Positions 31,558-40,519 of a stretch of 64,000 bases of DNA are shown one piece after another; positions within the stretch are counted from its first letter, which is position 1; the number at the start of each line of letters is the position of its first letter. This DNA comes from Microthrixaceae bacterium (GTDB taxonomy: Bacteria > Actinomycetota > Acidimicrobiia > Acidimicrobiales > Microtrichaceae): assembly GCA_023957995.1 (NCBI GenBank), contig JAMLGK010000004.1, forward strand, positions 1 through 64,000. Direction: 5' to 3'. The position numbers were made by a program, and so were the translations under genes. Under the pieces are notes generated by a model. That model was given only the letters and a program-made list of their open reading frames with translations, ran no database searches and was not told the DNA's origin.

Positions 31558-32757
31558 ATGTCGGCCGACCGAGATCGCTCCAGCGACGCCCTGCTGATCC
31601 GGGTCAGTGGCCAGGACCGACGTGGAATCACCGCGGACCTGATGACGCTGCTGGAGCTGACCGCGGTGTCGGTGCAGGACCTCGAACAGGTGCTGGTGCG
31701 GGGGCACCTCACGCTCGCGATCGCGATCGACCAGCCTCCCGGCGGGGTCGAGGAGCTTCGAGCGATGCTGGAGCACTTCGGCTCTCAGCGACACCTCGCG
31801 GTCAGTCTGGAAGCGGTCCCGCCACCGGGTGACGACATGGAACGACTCGACGCGGTGACCGTTCTCGGACACGGACTCGAGCGGGAGCTGTCACCGGGCG
31901 AACTGGGTGCCGTGGCAGGGTCGATCGTGGCCGCCGGAGCGAACATCGAACGGATCGTGCGACTCGCCCGCTACCCGGTCTTCGCGTACGAGTTCCTGGT
32001 CCGGGGCGCCGAGGGCCCTGAGCTGAGACGCATCCTGGCCCAGGCCTCAGCTGCCCACCGCCTCGACATCGCCGTGCAACCCGCGGGGCTGGAACGCCGC
32101 GCCAAGCGTCTGGTGGTGCTGGATGTGGATTCCACACTCATCCAGGACGAGGTGATCGAACTACTCGCCGAAGAGGCGGGTTGCCATCGCCAGGTCCGGG
32201 AGGTGACCGAGGCCGCGATGGCCGGCGAGCTGGACTTCGCCGAAGCGCTCAGAGCACGCGTCGCGCTCCTGGCGGGCCTCGATGTGGATGCGCTCGACCG
32301 GGCGCGGTCGCGGATGCGACTCACGCCCGGAGCCAGGACCTTCGTGCGGACGCTCAAACGGCTCGGCTACACCGTCGGGGTCGTGTCCGGTGGCTTCACG
32401 CACTTCACCGAGCAGCTCAGGACCGAGCTGGACCTCGACCACGCGGTCGCCAACACGCTCGTGGTACGCGACGGCCACCTCACCGGCGAGCTCGAGGGAC
32501 CCATCGTCGATCGTGCCCGCAAGGCAGAGCTTCTGGCCGAGTTCGCCGCTGCCGAAGGGATACCGCTGTCACAGACGGTCGCCGTCGGCGACGGTGCAAA
32601 CGATCTCGACATGCTGGCGGCCGCCGGACTCGGCGTGGCCTTCAACGCCAAGCCACTGGTGCAGCAGGTCGCCGACACCACGGTGAACGTTCCCTACCTC
32701 GACGCGGTGTTGTTCCTGCTCGGGGTACGTCGCGGCGAGGTCGAACCCGCCGAGTGA
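31558..32757 (+). CDS. serB: Phosphoserine phosphatase with tandem ACT domains
   Basis: A 399-aa SerB2-like enzyme, last step of serine synthesis (phosphoserine to serine). Two ACT domains occupy ~1-85 (LLIRVSGQDRRGITADLMTLL) and ~95-175 (VTVLGHGLERELSPGELGAV), sensing amino acids as in mycobacterial SerB2. The HAD domain (~180-399) contains DVDSTLIQDE (nucleophile Asp), motif II SGGFT, motif III Lys in RKAELLAEF, and motif IV VGDGANDLDML. ATG chosen at the beginning of the first ACT domain. A bidirectional hairpin follows the stop. Confidence 0.93.
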   Translation: MSADRDRSSDALLIRVSGQDRRGITADLMTLLELTAVSVQDLEQVLVRGHLTLAIAIDQPPGGVEELRAMLEHFGSQRHLAVSLEAVPPPGDDMERLDAVTVLGHGLERELSPGELGAVAGSIVAAGANIERIVRLARYPVFAYEFLVRGAEGPELRRILAQASAAHRLDIAVQPAGLERRAKRLVVLDVDSTLIQDEVIELLAEEAGCHRQVREVTEAAMAGELDFAEALRARVALLAGLDVDALDRARSRMRLTPGARTFVRTLKRLGYTVGVVSGGFTHFTEQLRTELDLDHAVANTLVVRDGHLTGELEGPIVDRARKAELLAEFAAAEGIPLSQTVAVGDGANDLDMLAAAGLGVAFNAKPLVQQVADTTVNVPYLDAVLFLLGVRRGEVEPAE

Positions 32758-32761
32758 GAAC

Positions 32762-32783
32762 GAGGTGCCTCACGGGGCACCTC
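32762..32783. terminator. Bidirectional hairpin between serB and the M16 gene
   Basis: GAGGTGCC and GGCACCTC form a perfect 8-bp stem with a 6-nt loop, directly after serB and overlapping the stop codon of the convergent M16 gene. It serves both transcripts. Confidence 0.65.
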
Positions 32784-34059
32784 AGCTGAAATCGGCCGGA
32801 CCGACGACCGACACCGCCCTGGGTGAGCCGAACAGGGTTGCAGCCACGCGTTCGACATCTGCGGTCGTAACCGCCTCGATGCGCTCCAGGTGCTCCTCGA
32901 CGGCTGTCACCTTGCCGATGATCGTCTCGCCGGCCGCGAGGCGTGTCATGCGCGACACGACGCTCTCGAAACCCATCACCATTCCACCGCGCATCGCACC
33001 TTTTGCGTGGGCGAGGGTTTCACCGTCGATGCCGTTGGAGGCCAGGCGACCGGCCAACTCCTCGATGAGAGCCAGGAGCTGGGGACCCTGCTGGGCGAGC
33101 GTGGCGCAATGGACGCTGAGCGCTCCGACGTCACGGTGTTGGGAAAGCTCCGACCCCACCGAATAGGTGAGTCCACGGGCCTCGCGGATCTCCTGGAACA
33201 GGATGCTCGACGGACCACCGCCGAAGACGTGGTTGAGCACGGCCAGGGCGTAGCGGTCCTCGCTGGTCGCACCGTTGGTCCGCCAACCCACAGCGAGGTG
33301 CGTGAGCTCCACCGGGCGTTCGAGGAACACGTGCGGTGTCACGATGCTGCTGGGTGACTCGCGCTGTGGCCGCTCACCGGTGGGTCGAGCACCGAAACGA
33401 CTCTGCACCTCGGCGAGCAACCGTGAATGATCGATGTTGCCGGCGCCGGCGACGACGAGGTTGGCCGGCTGGTACCAGTGCTCGAAGAAGCCGGCGACGT
33501 CCGCCCGTGTGATCGAACGGATCGACTCGGGGGTCCCGAGCGTCTCACGTCCCAGGGGATGACCGGGGAACAGCGCCTCGAAGAGCCCGACCGAGGCCTG
33601 GTCATCCGGATCCTCCTGAGCCGCTGCGAGCTCCTCGAGGATCACGTGACGTTCGGCTTCGAGCTCGGATTCGGCCAACAGCGGACGTTCGAGCACGTCG
33701 AGCAGAAGATCGATCGCCATGTCGGCGTCGCTGGCGGGCACGCTCGCGTAGAACGCGGTGTGCTCGTTGGCGGTGAAGGCGTTCATGTCGCCACCCACAC
33801 CGTCCACCGCCAGCGCTATGGCACGGGCGTCGCGCTCCGCGGTCCCCTTGAACAACAGATGTTCGAGGAAGTGCGAGGCGCCGGCCAGTTCATCTGACTC
33901 GTCGCGCGATCCGACACCCACCCAGGCGGCCAGGGACACGCTCGCTCGCTCCGGGGCCGAATCGGTGAGCACCCGTAGACCATTGTCGAGCACTGTGCGC
34001 TCGACGCGGTCCACCGGAGGGACGCGTGTCCCTCCGGTGGACCGGACGCCAGAGGTCAT
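32782..34059 (-). CDS. M16 family zinc peptidase
   Basis: A 425-aa insulinase-type peptidase. The inverted zinc motif HFLEH (HxxEH) is at ~63-67, with the third ligand Glu further on in SELEAERHVILEE. The N- and C-terminal M16 halves are both present, matching mitochondrial processing-peptidase-like bacterial proteins (PqqL/YmxG type), ~420 aa. The gene follows pnp, as in many actinobacteria and firmicutes. ATG overlaps the pnp stop by 4 nt. A 17-bp perfect inverted repeat (34007-34044) sits in codons ~6-18. Confidence 0.9.
   Translation of the reverse strand: MTSGVRSTGGTRVPPVDRVERTVLDNGLRVLTDSAPERASVSLAAWVGVGSRDESDELAGASHFLEHLLFKGTAERDARAIALAVDGVGGDMNAFTANEHTAFYASVPASDADMAIDLLLDVLERPLLAESELEAERHVILEELAAAQEDPDDQASVGLFEALFPGHPLGRETLGTPESIRSITRADVAGFFEHWYQPANLVVAGAGNIDHSRLLAEVQSRFGARPTGERPQRESPSSIVTPHVFLERPVELTHLAVGWRTNGATSEDRYALAVLNHVFGGGPSSILFQEIREARGLTYSVGSELSQHRDVGALSVHCATLAQQGPQLLALIEELAGRLASNGIDGETLAHAKGAMRGGMVMGFESVVSRMTRLAAGETIIGKVTAVEEHLERIEAVTTADVERVAATLFGSPRAVSVVGPADFS
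34007..34044. repeat. 17-bp perfect inverted repeat inside the M16 5' coding region
   Basis: CGGTCCACCGGAGGGAC (34007-34023) and its exact complement (34028-34044) are separated by GCGT. In the mRNA they make a very stable hairpin starting about 15 nt after the M16 start codon. Encodes STGGTRVPPVDR without disturbing the frame. The outer arms CGGTCCAC...GTGGACCG recur in the pnp leader at 36596-36612. Confidence 0.8.
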
Positions 34060-36581
34060 CGCCGTGAGCGACCCCGCGAACCACCACGACCACCGCCACC
34101 GCGGCCACCGCGGCCGCGGCTGCTGGCGGGACCGAGGTCGCCGTGCTTGGCGGCCATCACCTCGTCGTAGCTGTCCGAGAAGCTGGCCTCACGACGGCCA
34201 TCGGCGTCGTCGGAACCACGCCCGCCGCGACCGGAGCTCTCACCCCGGTCGGCCGAACGGGAACGACCTCCGCCGTTGCCCGATGAGCTGGCTGCGGCCT
34301 CGGTCGACTCCGACGACCTGTCGTCGGTGTCACCCTCGGTCGAGCCATTGGCGGCTGTAGCGCCGCCCTCACTCGCTTTTGGGTCTGCGTCCGATGTGGG
34401 GGTCAGGGAGATCTTTCCGTTGGGATCGATGTCGTCGACCGTCACCTCGAGATCCTGGCCCAACTCGAGCACGTCCTCGACCTTGTTGATGCGCCTGCCA
34501 CCTCCGAGCTTGGAGATGTGCACCAGGCCGTCACGACCCGGAAGGATGTTGACGAAGGCACCGAACTTGGTGATGTTGACCACCTTGCCCGGGTAGACCG
34601 CACCGACCTCTGCGGTCGGCGGATCGAGGATCAGCTTGATCTGACGCTCAGCCTCGTTGACGGCTCCCATGTCGACCGCGGCGATCGCAACGATTCCGTA
34701 CTCGCCGTCGTCGTCGACACTGATGTCGGCTCCGGTCTCGGCCTGGATCGCGTTGATCACCTTGCCCTTGGGCCCGATGACCTCACCGATCTTGTCGGCC
34801 GGGATCTGGATGCTGATGATCTTGGGCGCTGTCTCGGCGAGCTCGGGGCGTGGGCCGTCGAGTGCCTCGGCCATGACCCCGAGGATCTCCAGTCGGGCGT
34901 CACGGGCCTGATTCAGCGCCGCTGCCAGGACGTCGGCGGGGATGCCGTCGATCTTGGTGTCGAGCTGCAACGCCGTGACCACGTCGGAGGTACCGGCGAT
35001 CTTGAAGTCCATGTCGCCGAAGGCGTCCTCGGCTCCGAGGATGTCGGTGAGGGTGGTGTACTTGCCGTCCGCGTACACCAGGCCCATGGCGATTCCCGCA
35101 ACGGGCGCCTTGATGGGAACACCGGCGTCCATGAGCGAAAGACTCGAGGCACAGACCGACGCCATCGAGCTGGAACCGTTGGAGCTGAGCACCTCGGAGA
35201 CCAGGCGGATGGTGTAGGGGAAGTCCTCGAGAGAGGGCACCACGGGGAACACTGCACGCTCGGCGAGCGCACCGTGGCCGATCTCACGCCGCTTCGGTCC
35301 ACGCATGAACCCGGGTTCGCCGGTGGAGAAGGGCGGGAAGTTGTAGTGGTGCATGTAGCGCTTGCGGGTCTGGGGATCGATCCCGTCGACCATCTGGTCC
35401 ATCCTCTGCATCCCGAGGGTGCAGAAGTTGAGGACCTGGGTGTCGCCGCGCTGGAACAGCCCTGTGCCGTGTGCGGTCGGTATCACCGACACCTCCGCCG
35501 ACAGCGGGCGGATGTCTGTGGGACCACGACCGTCGATCCGCACGCCATCGTTGACGATCCGACTGCGGACCGTCGCCTTGGTGAGGCCGCGAACGGCACC
35601 CTTGACCTGCTTCGTGGCGGCTTCCTCGTCACGGTCGTCGGTGACGAGTCCGGGAACGAGTGATTCGATGAGCTCGGCCCGGAGGGCCTCCTCGGCCTCG
35701 ATGCGGTCCGACTTGTCGGCGATCGACTGGACCTCGACCATCTTGTCGGCGGCGGCCGCTTCGACAGCGGCGTACACGTCGTCGTCGTAGTCGGTGGTGA
35801 CCGAGTACGGCATGGCCTCGATTGCACCGTGCGTGGCCTCGTAGGTCTTCACCAGCTCCTTCTGGAGCTCGATGACGGCGGAGATGTGCGGCTTGCACTC
35901 CTCGAGCGCAGTCGCCAGCGCCGCCTCGTCGACCTTGGGGGCACCCTCTTCGAAGTAGCCCCAGGACTTCTCGGTCCCGCCGGCTTCGACCATCATCACG
36001 GCGATGTCGCCGCTGTCGAGCTGACGCCCGGCAACCACGATCTCGAAGGTGGCGGCATCACTCTCGGTGTAGGTGGGATGTGCGAGCCATTCACCGTCGG
36101 TTGTGTAGGCGAGGCGCACAGCACCGATGGGACCGTCGAACGCGATGCCCGAGAGCATCAGCGCAGCTGATGCACCGTTGATGGCGGCGACGTCGTAGGG
36201 GTTCTCCTGGTCAGCACCCATGACGGTGCCCACCACGTGTACCTCGTTGCGGAATCCGGCCGGGAAGGACGGACGCAGTGGCCTGTCGATCAGGCGACAG
36301 GTCAGGATCGCCTGTTCACCGGCGCGGGCCTCGCGGCGGAAGAACGAACCGGGGATCTTGCCCGCGGCGTACATGCGTTCCTCGATGTCGACGGTGAGCG
36401 GGAAGAAATCCGCTCCGGGACGGGGCTGGCGGGCAGCGGTGGCTGTTACCAGCACCCGCGTCTCGCCCAGTCCGACCATTACGGATCCGTCGGCGAGGCC
36501 GGCGTACTTACCGGCCTCGAATGAAAGGTGTTTGAATTCGTCGCCGGCAAGGTCTGCCTCGACGCGGATGGGTTCGGCCAT
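34056..36581 (-). CDS. pnp: Polyribonucleotide nucleotidyltransferase (PNPase)
   Basis: An 841-aa PNPase, phosphorolytic 3'-5' exoribonuclease. Two RNase PH cores (~10-230 and ~330-560; SNGSSSMASVCASSLSL in the second), an alpha domain, then KH (~590-650, IGPKGKVINAIQ) and S1 (~660-730, GDAV-like VYPGKVVNITKFGAFVNI). The last ~113 residues (34056-34397) are an acidic Ser/Gly stretch ending in RGG-type repeats, longer than usual. ATG with GGAGGG 6 nt upstream, preceded by an 8-1-8 palindrome. Its stop overlaps the M16 start. rpsO lies upstream, as in E. coli, but with a 304-nt gap. Confidence 0.95.
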   Translation of the reverse strand: MAEPIRVEADLAGDEFKHLSFEAGKYAGLADGSVMVGLGETRVLVTATAARQPRPGADFFPLTVDIEERMYAAGKIPGSFFRREARAGEQAILTCRLIDRPLRPSFPAGFRNEVHVVGTVMGADQENPYDVAAINGASAALMLSGIAFDGPIGAVRLAYTTDGEWLAHPTYTESDAATFEIVVAGRQLDSGDIAVMMVEAGGTEKSWGYFEEGAPKVDEAALATALEECKPHISAVIELQKELVKTYEATHGAIEAMPYSVTTDYDDDVYAAVEAAAADKMVEVQSIADKSDRIEAEEALRAELIESLVPGLVTDDRDEEAATKQVKGAVRGLTKATVRSRIVNDGVRIDGRGPTDIRPLSAEVSVIPTAHGTGLFQRGDTQVLNFCTLGMQRMDQMVDGIDPQTRKRYMHHYNFPPFSTGEPGFMRGPKRREIGHGALAERAVFPVVPSLEDFPYTIRLVSEVLSSNGSSSMASVCASSLSLMDAGVPIKAPVAGIAMGLVYADGKYTTLTDILGAEDAFGDMDFKIAGTSDVVTALQLDTKIDGIPADVLAAALNQARDARLEILGVMAEALDGPRPELAETAPKIISIQIPADKIGEVIGPKGKVINAIQAETGADISVDDDGEYGIVAIAAVDMGAVNEAERQIKLILDPPTAEVGAVYPGKVVNITKFGAFVNILPGRDGLVHISKLGGGRRINKVEDVLELGQDLEVTVDDIDPNGKISLTPTSDADPKASEGGATAANGSTEGDTDDRSSESTEAAASSSGNGGGRSRSADRGESSGRGGRGSDDADGRREASFSDSYDEVMAAKHGDLGPASSRGRGGRGGGGRGGSRGRSRR

Positions 36582-36885
36582 TGTTGGCCCTCCTTCGGTC
36601 CACGGTGGACCGTTCATGCGGCGGGCCAGTTGCCAGTGGTCGACCCCCGGTAGGAAGCGCTCGCGTACCTTGACCACCGAAAGGGTCGATCGGAATCGCA
36701 CAGACGGGGGTGGCCACGCAGCGGGACCGGACGTCGGCAACCGGTAACTGACCGGCTAGCCGCGGTTTGCGTTGGGCCAATGGTAGCCGAGATCGCGACC
36801 CAACACGCGAACACAGCGGACGGACCCCACCCATGGGGTCGGCACATCGGTTGACGGCCGGATCGGTTCCGGCCCCAGAGGTGCC
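36582..36885. other. Intergenic leader between rpsO and pnp with two secondary-structure elements
   Basis: This 304-nt stretch has no credible gene. GGCCGGA (36856-36862) pairs with TCCGGCC (36868-36874), a small hairpin about 12 nt beyond the rpsO stop that may end or protect the rpsO transcript. Near the other end is the 8-1-8 palindrome before pnp. The middle shows no clear structure. In E. coli the pnp leader is a site of autoregulation, so these elements deserve attention. Confidence 0.5.
36596..36612. repeat. Palindrome CGGTCCAC-N-GTGGACCG in the pnp leader
   Basis: Two 8-bp arms are separated by a single base and sit 2 nt before the pnp Shine-Dalgarno GGAGGG. The arms match the outer ends of the inverted repeat in the M16 gene. 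A one-base spacer suits a DNA-binding dimer or a hairpin with the innermost pair opened. Confidence 0.6.
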
Positions 36886-37167
36886 TCAGCGACGCAGGCC
36901 GAGCTCACCGATGAGGGAGCGGTATTCCTCGATGTCGTTGTCGCGCAGGTAGTCCAGGAAACGACGGCGCTTGCCGACCAGCATGAGCAGACCACGACGG
37001 CTGTGGTGGTCCTTGCGGTGGACCTTCAGGTGATCGGTGAGATGGTTGATCCGATCGGTCAACAGGGCGATCTGCACCCTCGTCGAACCGGTGTCGGTAT
37101 CGGCCGAACCGAACTTGGTGATGGTCGCCTGCTTGTCCGGCAGGTGGGTTGCCTTGCGGTTGCTCAT
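36886..37167 (-). CDS. rpsO: 30S ribosomal protein S15
   Basis: A 93-aa S15, a primary binder of the 16S rRNA central domain. The protein shows the standard pattern: [20 protein letters not shown] and [20 protein letters not shown], ending [24 protein letters not shown] has AGGAG 8 nt upstream. It is followed by pnp, the common bacterial order. A small hairpin follows the stop. Confidence 0.97.
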   Translation of the reverse strand: MSNRKATHLPDKQATITKFGSADTDTGSTRVQIALLTDRINHLTDHLKVHRKDHHSRRGLLMLVGKRRRFLDYLRDNDIEEYRSLIGELGLRR

Positions 37168-37343
37168 GGAATTCTCTCCTGGGTGTCTGACCCTGCCGCA
37201 GCGGACGAGTTGGTCGTTCCGCCGCAGCGACCGGCTTTTGCCGGAGCGCTGATCGTACTGCAGCACTCACTCAGGGCACCAGACGAGACCACGGGCCGGG
37301 CGACCCCTCGCCCGGAGTGGAACCTCCTCGGATCTGCCAGCCC

Positions 37344-38444
37344 CTAGGAGAGCTGCTCCAGGCGGGGTTCCTCGACCGTCCACCGGTACCGGGGCTTGCG
37401 GTGCCGGCCGACCACCTTTCGGGTGGGGTCGGCCGGTGCAAGGGAGAACACCCTGGCACCCGGCTTGTAGCAGACCTTCTCGACGTCGGCGAGGGTGGGC
37501 GACTTCCGCCGCACTCCCGCGGCGCGCAGCCCGTCGCGGATCGCTTCGCCGAGTGGTCCGGCCAGCAGTTGCGACATGATCCCCGGAAGCGACTCGGGAT
37601 CGCGCAGCAACCAGGAATGGCCACCGCGCTCGACGGTCACCAGAGTGCCCTCGGTGCGCTTCACGGTGTCGACGGCGGTGCGGTACGGCACGGCGAGGTC
37701 GTAGGAGCCGTGGATGGCGACCACAGGCACATCGTGGCGATGGAGTTCGTCGAGGGCATACCGGCTCGAGCGGGTGCGCAGGATCGACATCACGGGTCCG
37801 AGCAGTCGCCACGGCTGGCTGACGTGACCCAGCAGCGTCGGGGTCACCAGGCGCATCAGCTTCAGGGCCTGACGCGGGTCGGAGAACGCTGGTGCGATGC
37901 TCAGCGAGTCCACCAGGAGCACCAGACCGATGGTCGCCAGGAGCGGTGGATTCACCCGGAACAGGTAGACCATCCGATCCCAGGTGTCACCCACGATCGC
38001 GTCGATGAAGATGACTCCCAGGGTTCGTTCGGGCCAGCGCGCGGCCAGACGCGCCACCAGCTGGCCTCCCATCGAGTGCCCTGCGAGGAGGAAACGCTCG
38101 ATACCCAGCTCATCGATGGCGCGACCCAGCAGGTCCGCGTAGTCGTTGATGTTGTGGCCGGTGAGCGGCAGACCCTGGGTGGCGCCGTGTCCGGCGGTAT
38201 CGATGGCGATGACCCTGAAACCCATCTGAACGAGACGGGAGAGCGACTGTGCGTAGAGGAACCCCTCGGCGGAGAACCCGTGCACCACCACCAACGGGAC
38301 TCCCTCGCCTGCGACGGTGACTCCGACCGTGTGGCCATCGGACAGCGTCAGCTCATGGCGCGCCAGGCTCGGGACCTCGACCTCTCCCTCAGCGAGGGGT
38401 TGGTCGAGAACAGGGCCCTCGATCGGCTCCAGAACCTGCGACAT
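37344..38444 (-). CDS. Alpha/beta hydrolase
   Basis: A 366-aa alpha/beta hydrolase. Oxyanion HGF in LVVVHGFSAEGFLY, nucleophile elbow GHSMGG (Ser), acid Asp in the strand ending VVAIHGSYDLAVPY, and His in ERGGHSWLLRDP are all visible, so it should be catalytically competent. The Met- and Pro-rich lid (~170-230) suggests a hydrophobic substrate. The C-terminal ~75 residues (KSPTLADVEKVCYKPGARVF) are an extension. ATG 38444 follows a weak site. It stands between ribF and rpsO with gaps of 135 and 176 nt, an accessory gene inside the conserved block. Confidence 0.87.
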   Translation of the reverse strand: MSQVLEPIEGPVLDQPLAEGEVEVPSLARHELTLSDGHTVGVTVAGEGVPLVVVHGFSAEGFLYAQSLSRLVQMGFRVIAIDTAGHGATQGLPLTGHNINDYADLLGRAIDELGIERFLLAGHSMGGQLVARLAARWPERTLGVIFIDAIVGDTWDRMVYLFRVNPPLLATIGLVLLVDSLSIAPAFSDPRQALKLMRLVTPTLLGHVSQPWRLLGPVMSILRTRSSRYALDELHRHDVPVVAIHGSYDLAVPYRTAVDTVKRTEGTLVTVERGGHSWLLRDPESLPGIMSQLLAGPLGEAIRDGLRAAGVRRKSPTLADVEKVCYKPGARVFSLAPADPTRKVVGRHRKPRYRWTVEEPRLEQLS

Positions 38445-38579
38445 CGACGCCCTTTCCCAACGCAACCACCCGGGCGACAACTGGGTCGGGGGGTCGCCCG
38501 TCGGCCCCCGAACATGGCTTCAACGGTACCGGCTGCCCCGCCGCTGCGGCGACATCCGCTCCACGGGCCGCCCCTGGGC

Positions 38580-39560
38580 TCAGCCCAGCAACCTGCGTGC
38601 CTCGGCGCAATCCAGCGCCAGTTGGGCCGCCAATGCGTCCACGCCGTCGAACGCGATGTCGTCGCGGATCCGATGCTGCAGTCGCACCGCCACCCTCTGT
38701 CCGTAGAGGTCTCCCTCGAAGTCCAGGACGTGGACCTCGAGGAGCGTCGCTGCCCCTTCGTCGTAGAAGGTGGGGCGATGCCCCAGGTAGATGGCGCTGG
38801 GCAACGCTGCTCCGTCCGCCAGTCCCGAATCCGCATCCAGCGGCTGCAGATGGCCGGCGTAGATACCGTCGGCAGGCATCAGCATCTCATCTCCGATGGC
38901 GACGTTCGCGGTGGGAAACCCGATCGTTCGGCCCCGCCGATCACCTTCGATCACCGGTCCGCGCATCTCGTGGGCGCGCCCGAGCATCGCGTTGGCGTCC
39001 TCGAGGCGTCCCTCGTGCAGGGCGCGGCGGATTGCGGTCGAACTCACCTGGGCGTCATCGCGGGCCGGCTCTCCGTCGGGCCCGACCAGCCTCACCCCGG
39101 AGACCTCGAAACCGAGTTCGGCCCCCATGTCACTCAGCAACGCCACGTTGCCCGCCCGACGGTGACCGAAGTGGAAGTCCTCCCCCACGACCACCGACTT
39201 CGCATTGAGGCAGCCGACGAGAACCTCGCGGACGAACTCCTCGGCGGTCTCCGACGCCCGGTCCATGTCGAAGCGGACCACCACGGCGATGTCGATCCCG
39301 GTGTTCTCCAGCAGCTCGAGCTTCTGGTCGAGATCGGTCAACAACCGCGGAGCCGACTCCGGACGGATCACCTGGGCGGGGTGACGATCGAAGGTGACCA
39401 GAGCGCTGCGGTGGCCCGCCTCACGCGCACGCCGGCACACGTCGCCGATCACGCTGCGGTGACCCAGATGGAGTCCGTCATAGGCCCCGATGGTCACGAC
39501 CGAACCTTCGTCCGGGCTCGGGCACTCACTCGGGTCGCGCACGATCTGCACGCCGCGCAC
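38580..39560 (-). CDS. ribF: Bifunctional riboflavin kinase / FAD synthetase
   Basis: A 326-aa RibF, which makes FMN from riboflavin and FAD from FMN. The N-terminal FAD synthetase carries TIGAYDGLHLGHRSVI (nucleotide-binding HxGH) and SSTAIRRALHEG; the C-terminal riboflavin kinase domain (~185-326) carries GRTIGFPTANV and YLGHRPTFYDEG. GTG 39560 is 1 nt after the truB stop, typical of truB-ribF coupling; a second GTG 9 nt in is an alternative. Acts in the cytoplasm to supply flavins such as those used by the flavodoxin and ACAD here. Confidence 0.95.
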   Translation of the reverse strand: MRGVQIVRDPSECPSPDEGSVVTIGAYDGLHLGHRSVIGDVCRRAREAGHRSALVTFDRHPAQVIRPESAPRLLTDLDQKLELLENTGIDIAVVVRFDMDRASETAEEFVREVLVGCLNAKSVVVGEDFHFGHRRAGNVALLSDMGAELGFEVSGVRLVGPDGEPARDDAQVSSTAIRRALHEGRLEDANAMLGRAHEMRGPVIEGDRRGRTIGFPTANVAIGDEMLMPADGIYAGHLQPLDADSGLADGAALPSAIYLGHRPTFYDEGAATLLEVHVLDFEGDLYGQRVAVRLQHRIRDDIAFDGVDALAAQLALDCAEARRLLG

Positions 39561-39561
39561 C

Positions 39562-40476
39562 CTAGTGCTGGGCCGGGTCGGGGCCGGGATCGTCCTGCAC
39601 GCTCAACACGTAGGAGGGTTTGACCGTCGAGTTCCTGTGCTCCTGGTAGACCGCGATCAACCTGCCGGTCGGATCGAGCACGGCCCACGGGCCCTCAGCG
39701 GAATCGGTCAGACCCAGCCGGGTTCGCTCCAGCACCATCCCGTTGCGGACGACCTCGGCGGTAGCGGCATCGACGGTGACCGACTCCAGCACCCGTCCGA
39801 TCTCGGAGGGGTCGAGGATCGTGGCGTCCTCGATGCCGTGTGCCTCCTCGATGGTGAACGGTCCCACCGCGGTGCGTCGGAGCGCGCTCAGGTGGGCTCC
39901 TCCTCCGAGGGCACGACCGAGGTCCGCGGCCAGCACGCGCACGTAGGTGCCGCTCGAACACTCGACCGTTGCCCGCCAGACGAGTGGATCCCCGCCGGGT
40001 TCCACCTCGAACCTACGAACGGTCACCGGCCGGGCCTCGCGCTCGACCACCTTGCCCTCGCGTGCCAGCTGGTGGAGCCGACGGCCTCCCACCTTGACCG
40101 CTGAGACCATCGGTGGGACCTGCAGGATGTCGCCCGTGAGAGCCGCCGCTGCAGCCGTGACCGCTTCGATGGTGGGTGGGTCCATCTCGTGGGTGGCGGT
40201 CACCTCGCCGTCGGCATCGAGCGAATCGGTCTCCACCCCGAGACGGATCGTGGCCACGTAGGTCTTGTCGAGGCCCGAGAGGTTCGTGAGCAGCTTGGTG
40301 CAACGACCCACCCCGAGCACCAGTACTCCCGTCGCCATCGGATCCAGGGTGCCGCTGTGGCCCACCTTGCGGGTACCGAACACGCCACGGCACTTGGCGA
40401 CCACGTCGTGGCTGGTCCAGCCCGACGGTTTGTCCACGACCGACAGACCGGACGGGTTCTCACCCACCGGTTCCAC
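39562..40476 (-). CDS. truB: tRNA pseudouridine(55) synthase
   Basis: A 304-aa TruB. Motif I VDKPSGWTSHDVV and catalytic GTLDPMATGVLVLG (Asp) are followed by ATHEMDPPTIEAV and GTYVRVLAADLGRAL. It makes Psi55 in tRNA T loops. The start is uncertain: GTG 40476 gives a usual N-terminus with AGGAG about 12 nt before; TTG 40497 or GTG 40467 are alternatives, while the longer open frame overlaps rbfA and is unlikely. It follows rbfA by 43 nt and precedes ribF by 1 nt. Confidence 0.92.
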   Translation of the reverse strand: MEPVGENPSGLSVVDKPSGWTSHDVVAKCRGVFGTRKVGHSGTLDPMATGVLVLGVGRCTKLLTNLSGLDKTYVATIRLGVETDSLDADGEVTATHEMDPPTIEAVTAAAAALTGDILQVPPMVSAVKVGGRRLHQLAREGKVVEREARPVTVRRFEVEPGGDPLVWRATVECSSGTYVRVLAADLGRALGGGAHLSALRRTAVGPFTIEEAHGIEDATILDPSEIGRVLESVTVDAATAEVVRNGMVLERTRLGLTDSAEGPWAVLDPTGRLIAVYQEHRNSTVKPSYVLSVQDDPGPDPAQH

Positions 40477-40519
40477 CGGAGTGACCGACTCCTGCAATCG
40501 ATTCAGAACCCCACGCCAT

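Noticed and set aside
37317-39623. A 768-codon plus-strand frame across the alpha/beta hydrolase and ribF
   Set aside because: It is antisense to two well-supported genes and shows no domain; long antisense frames are expected at this GC content.
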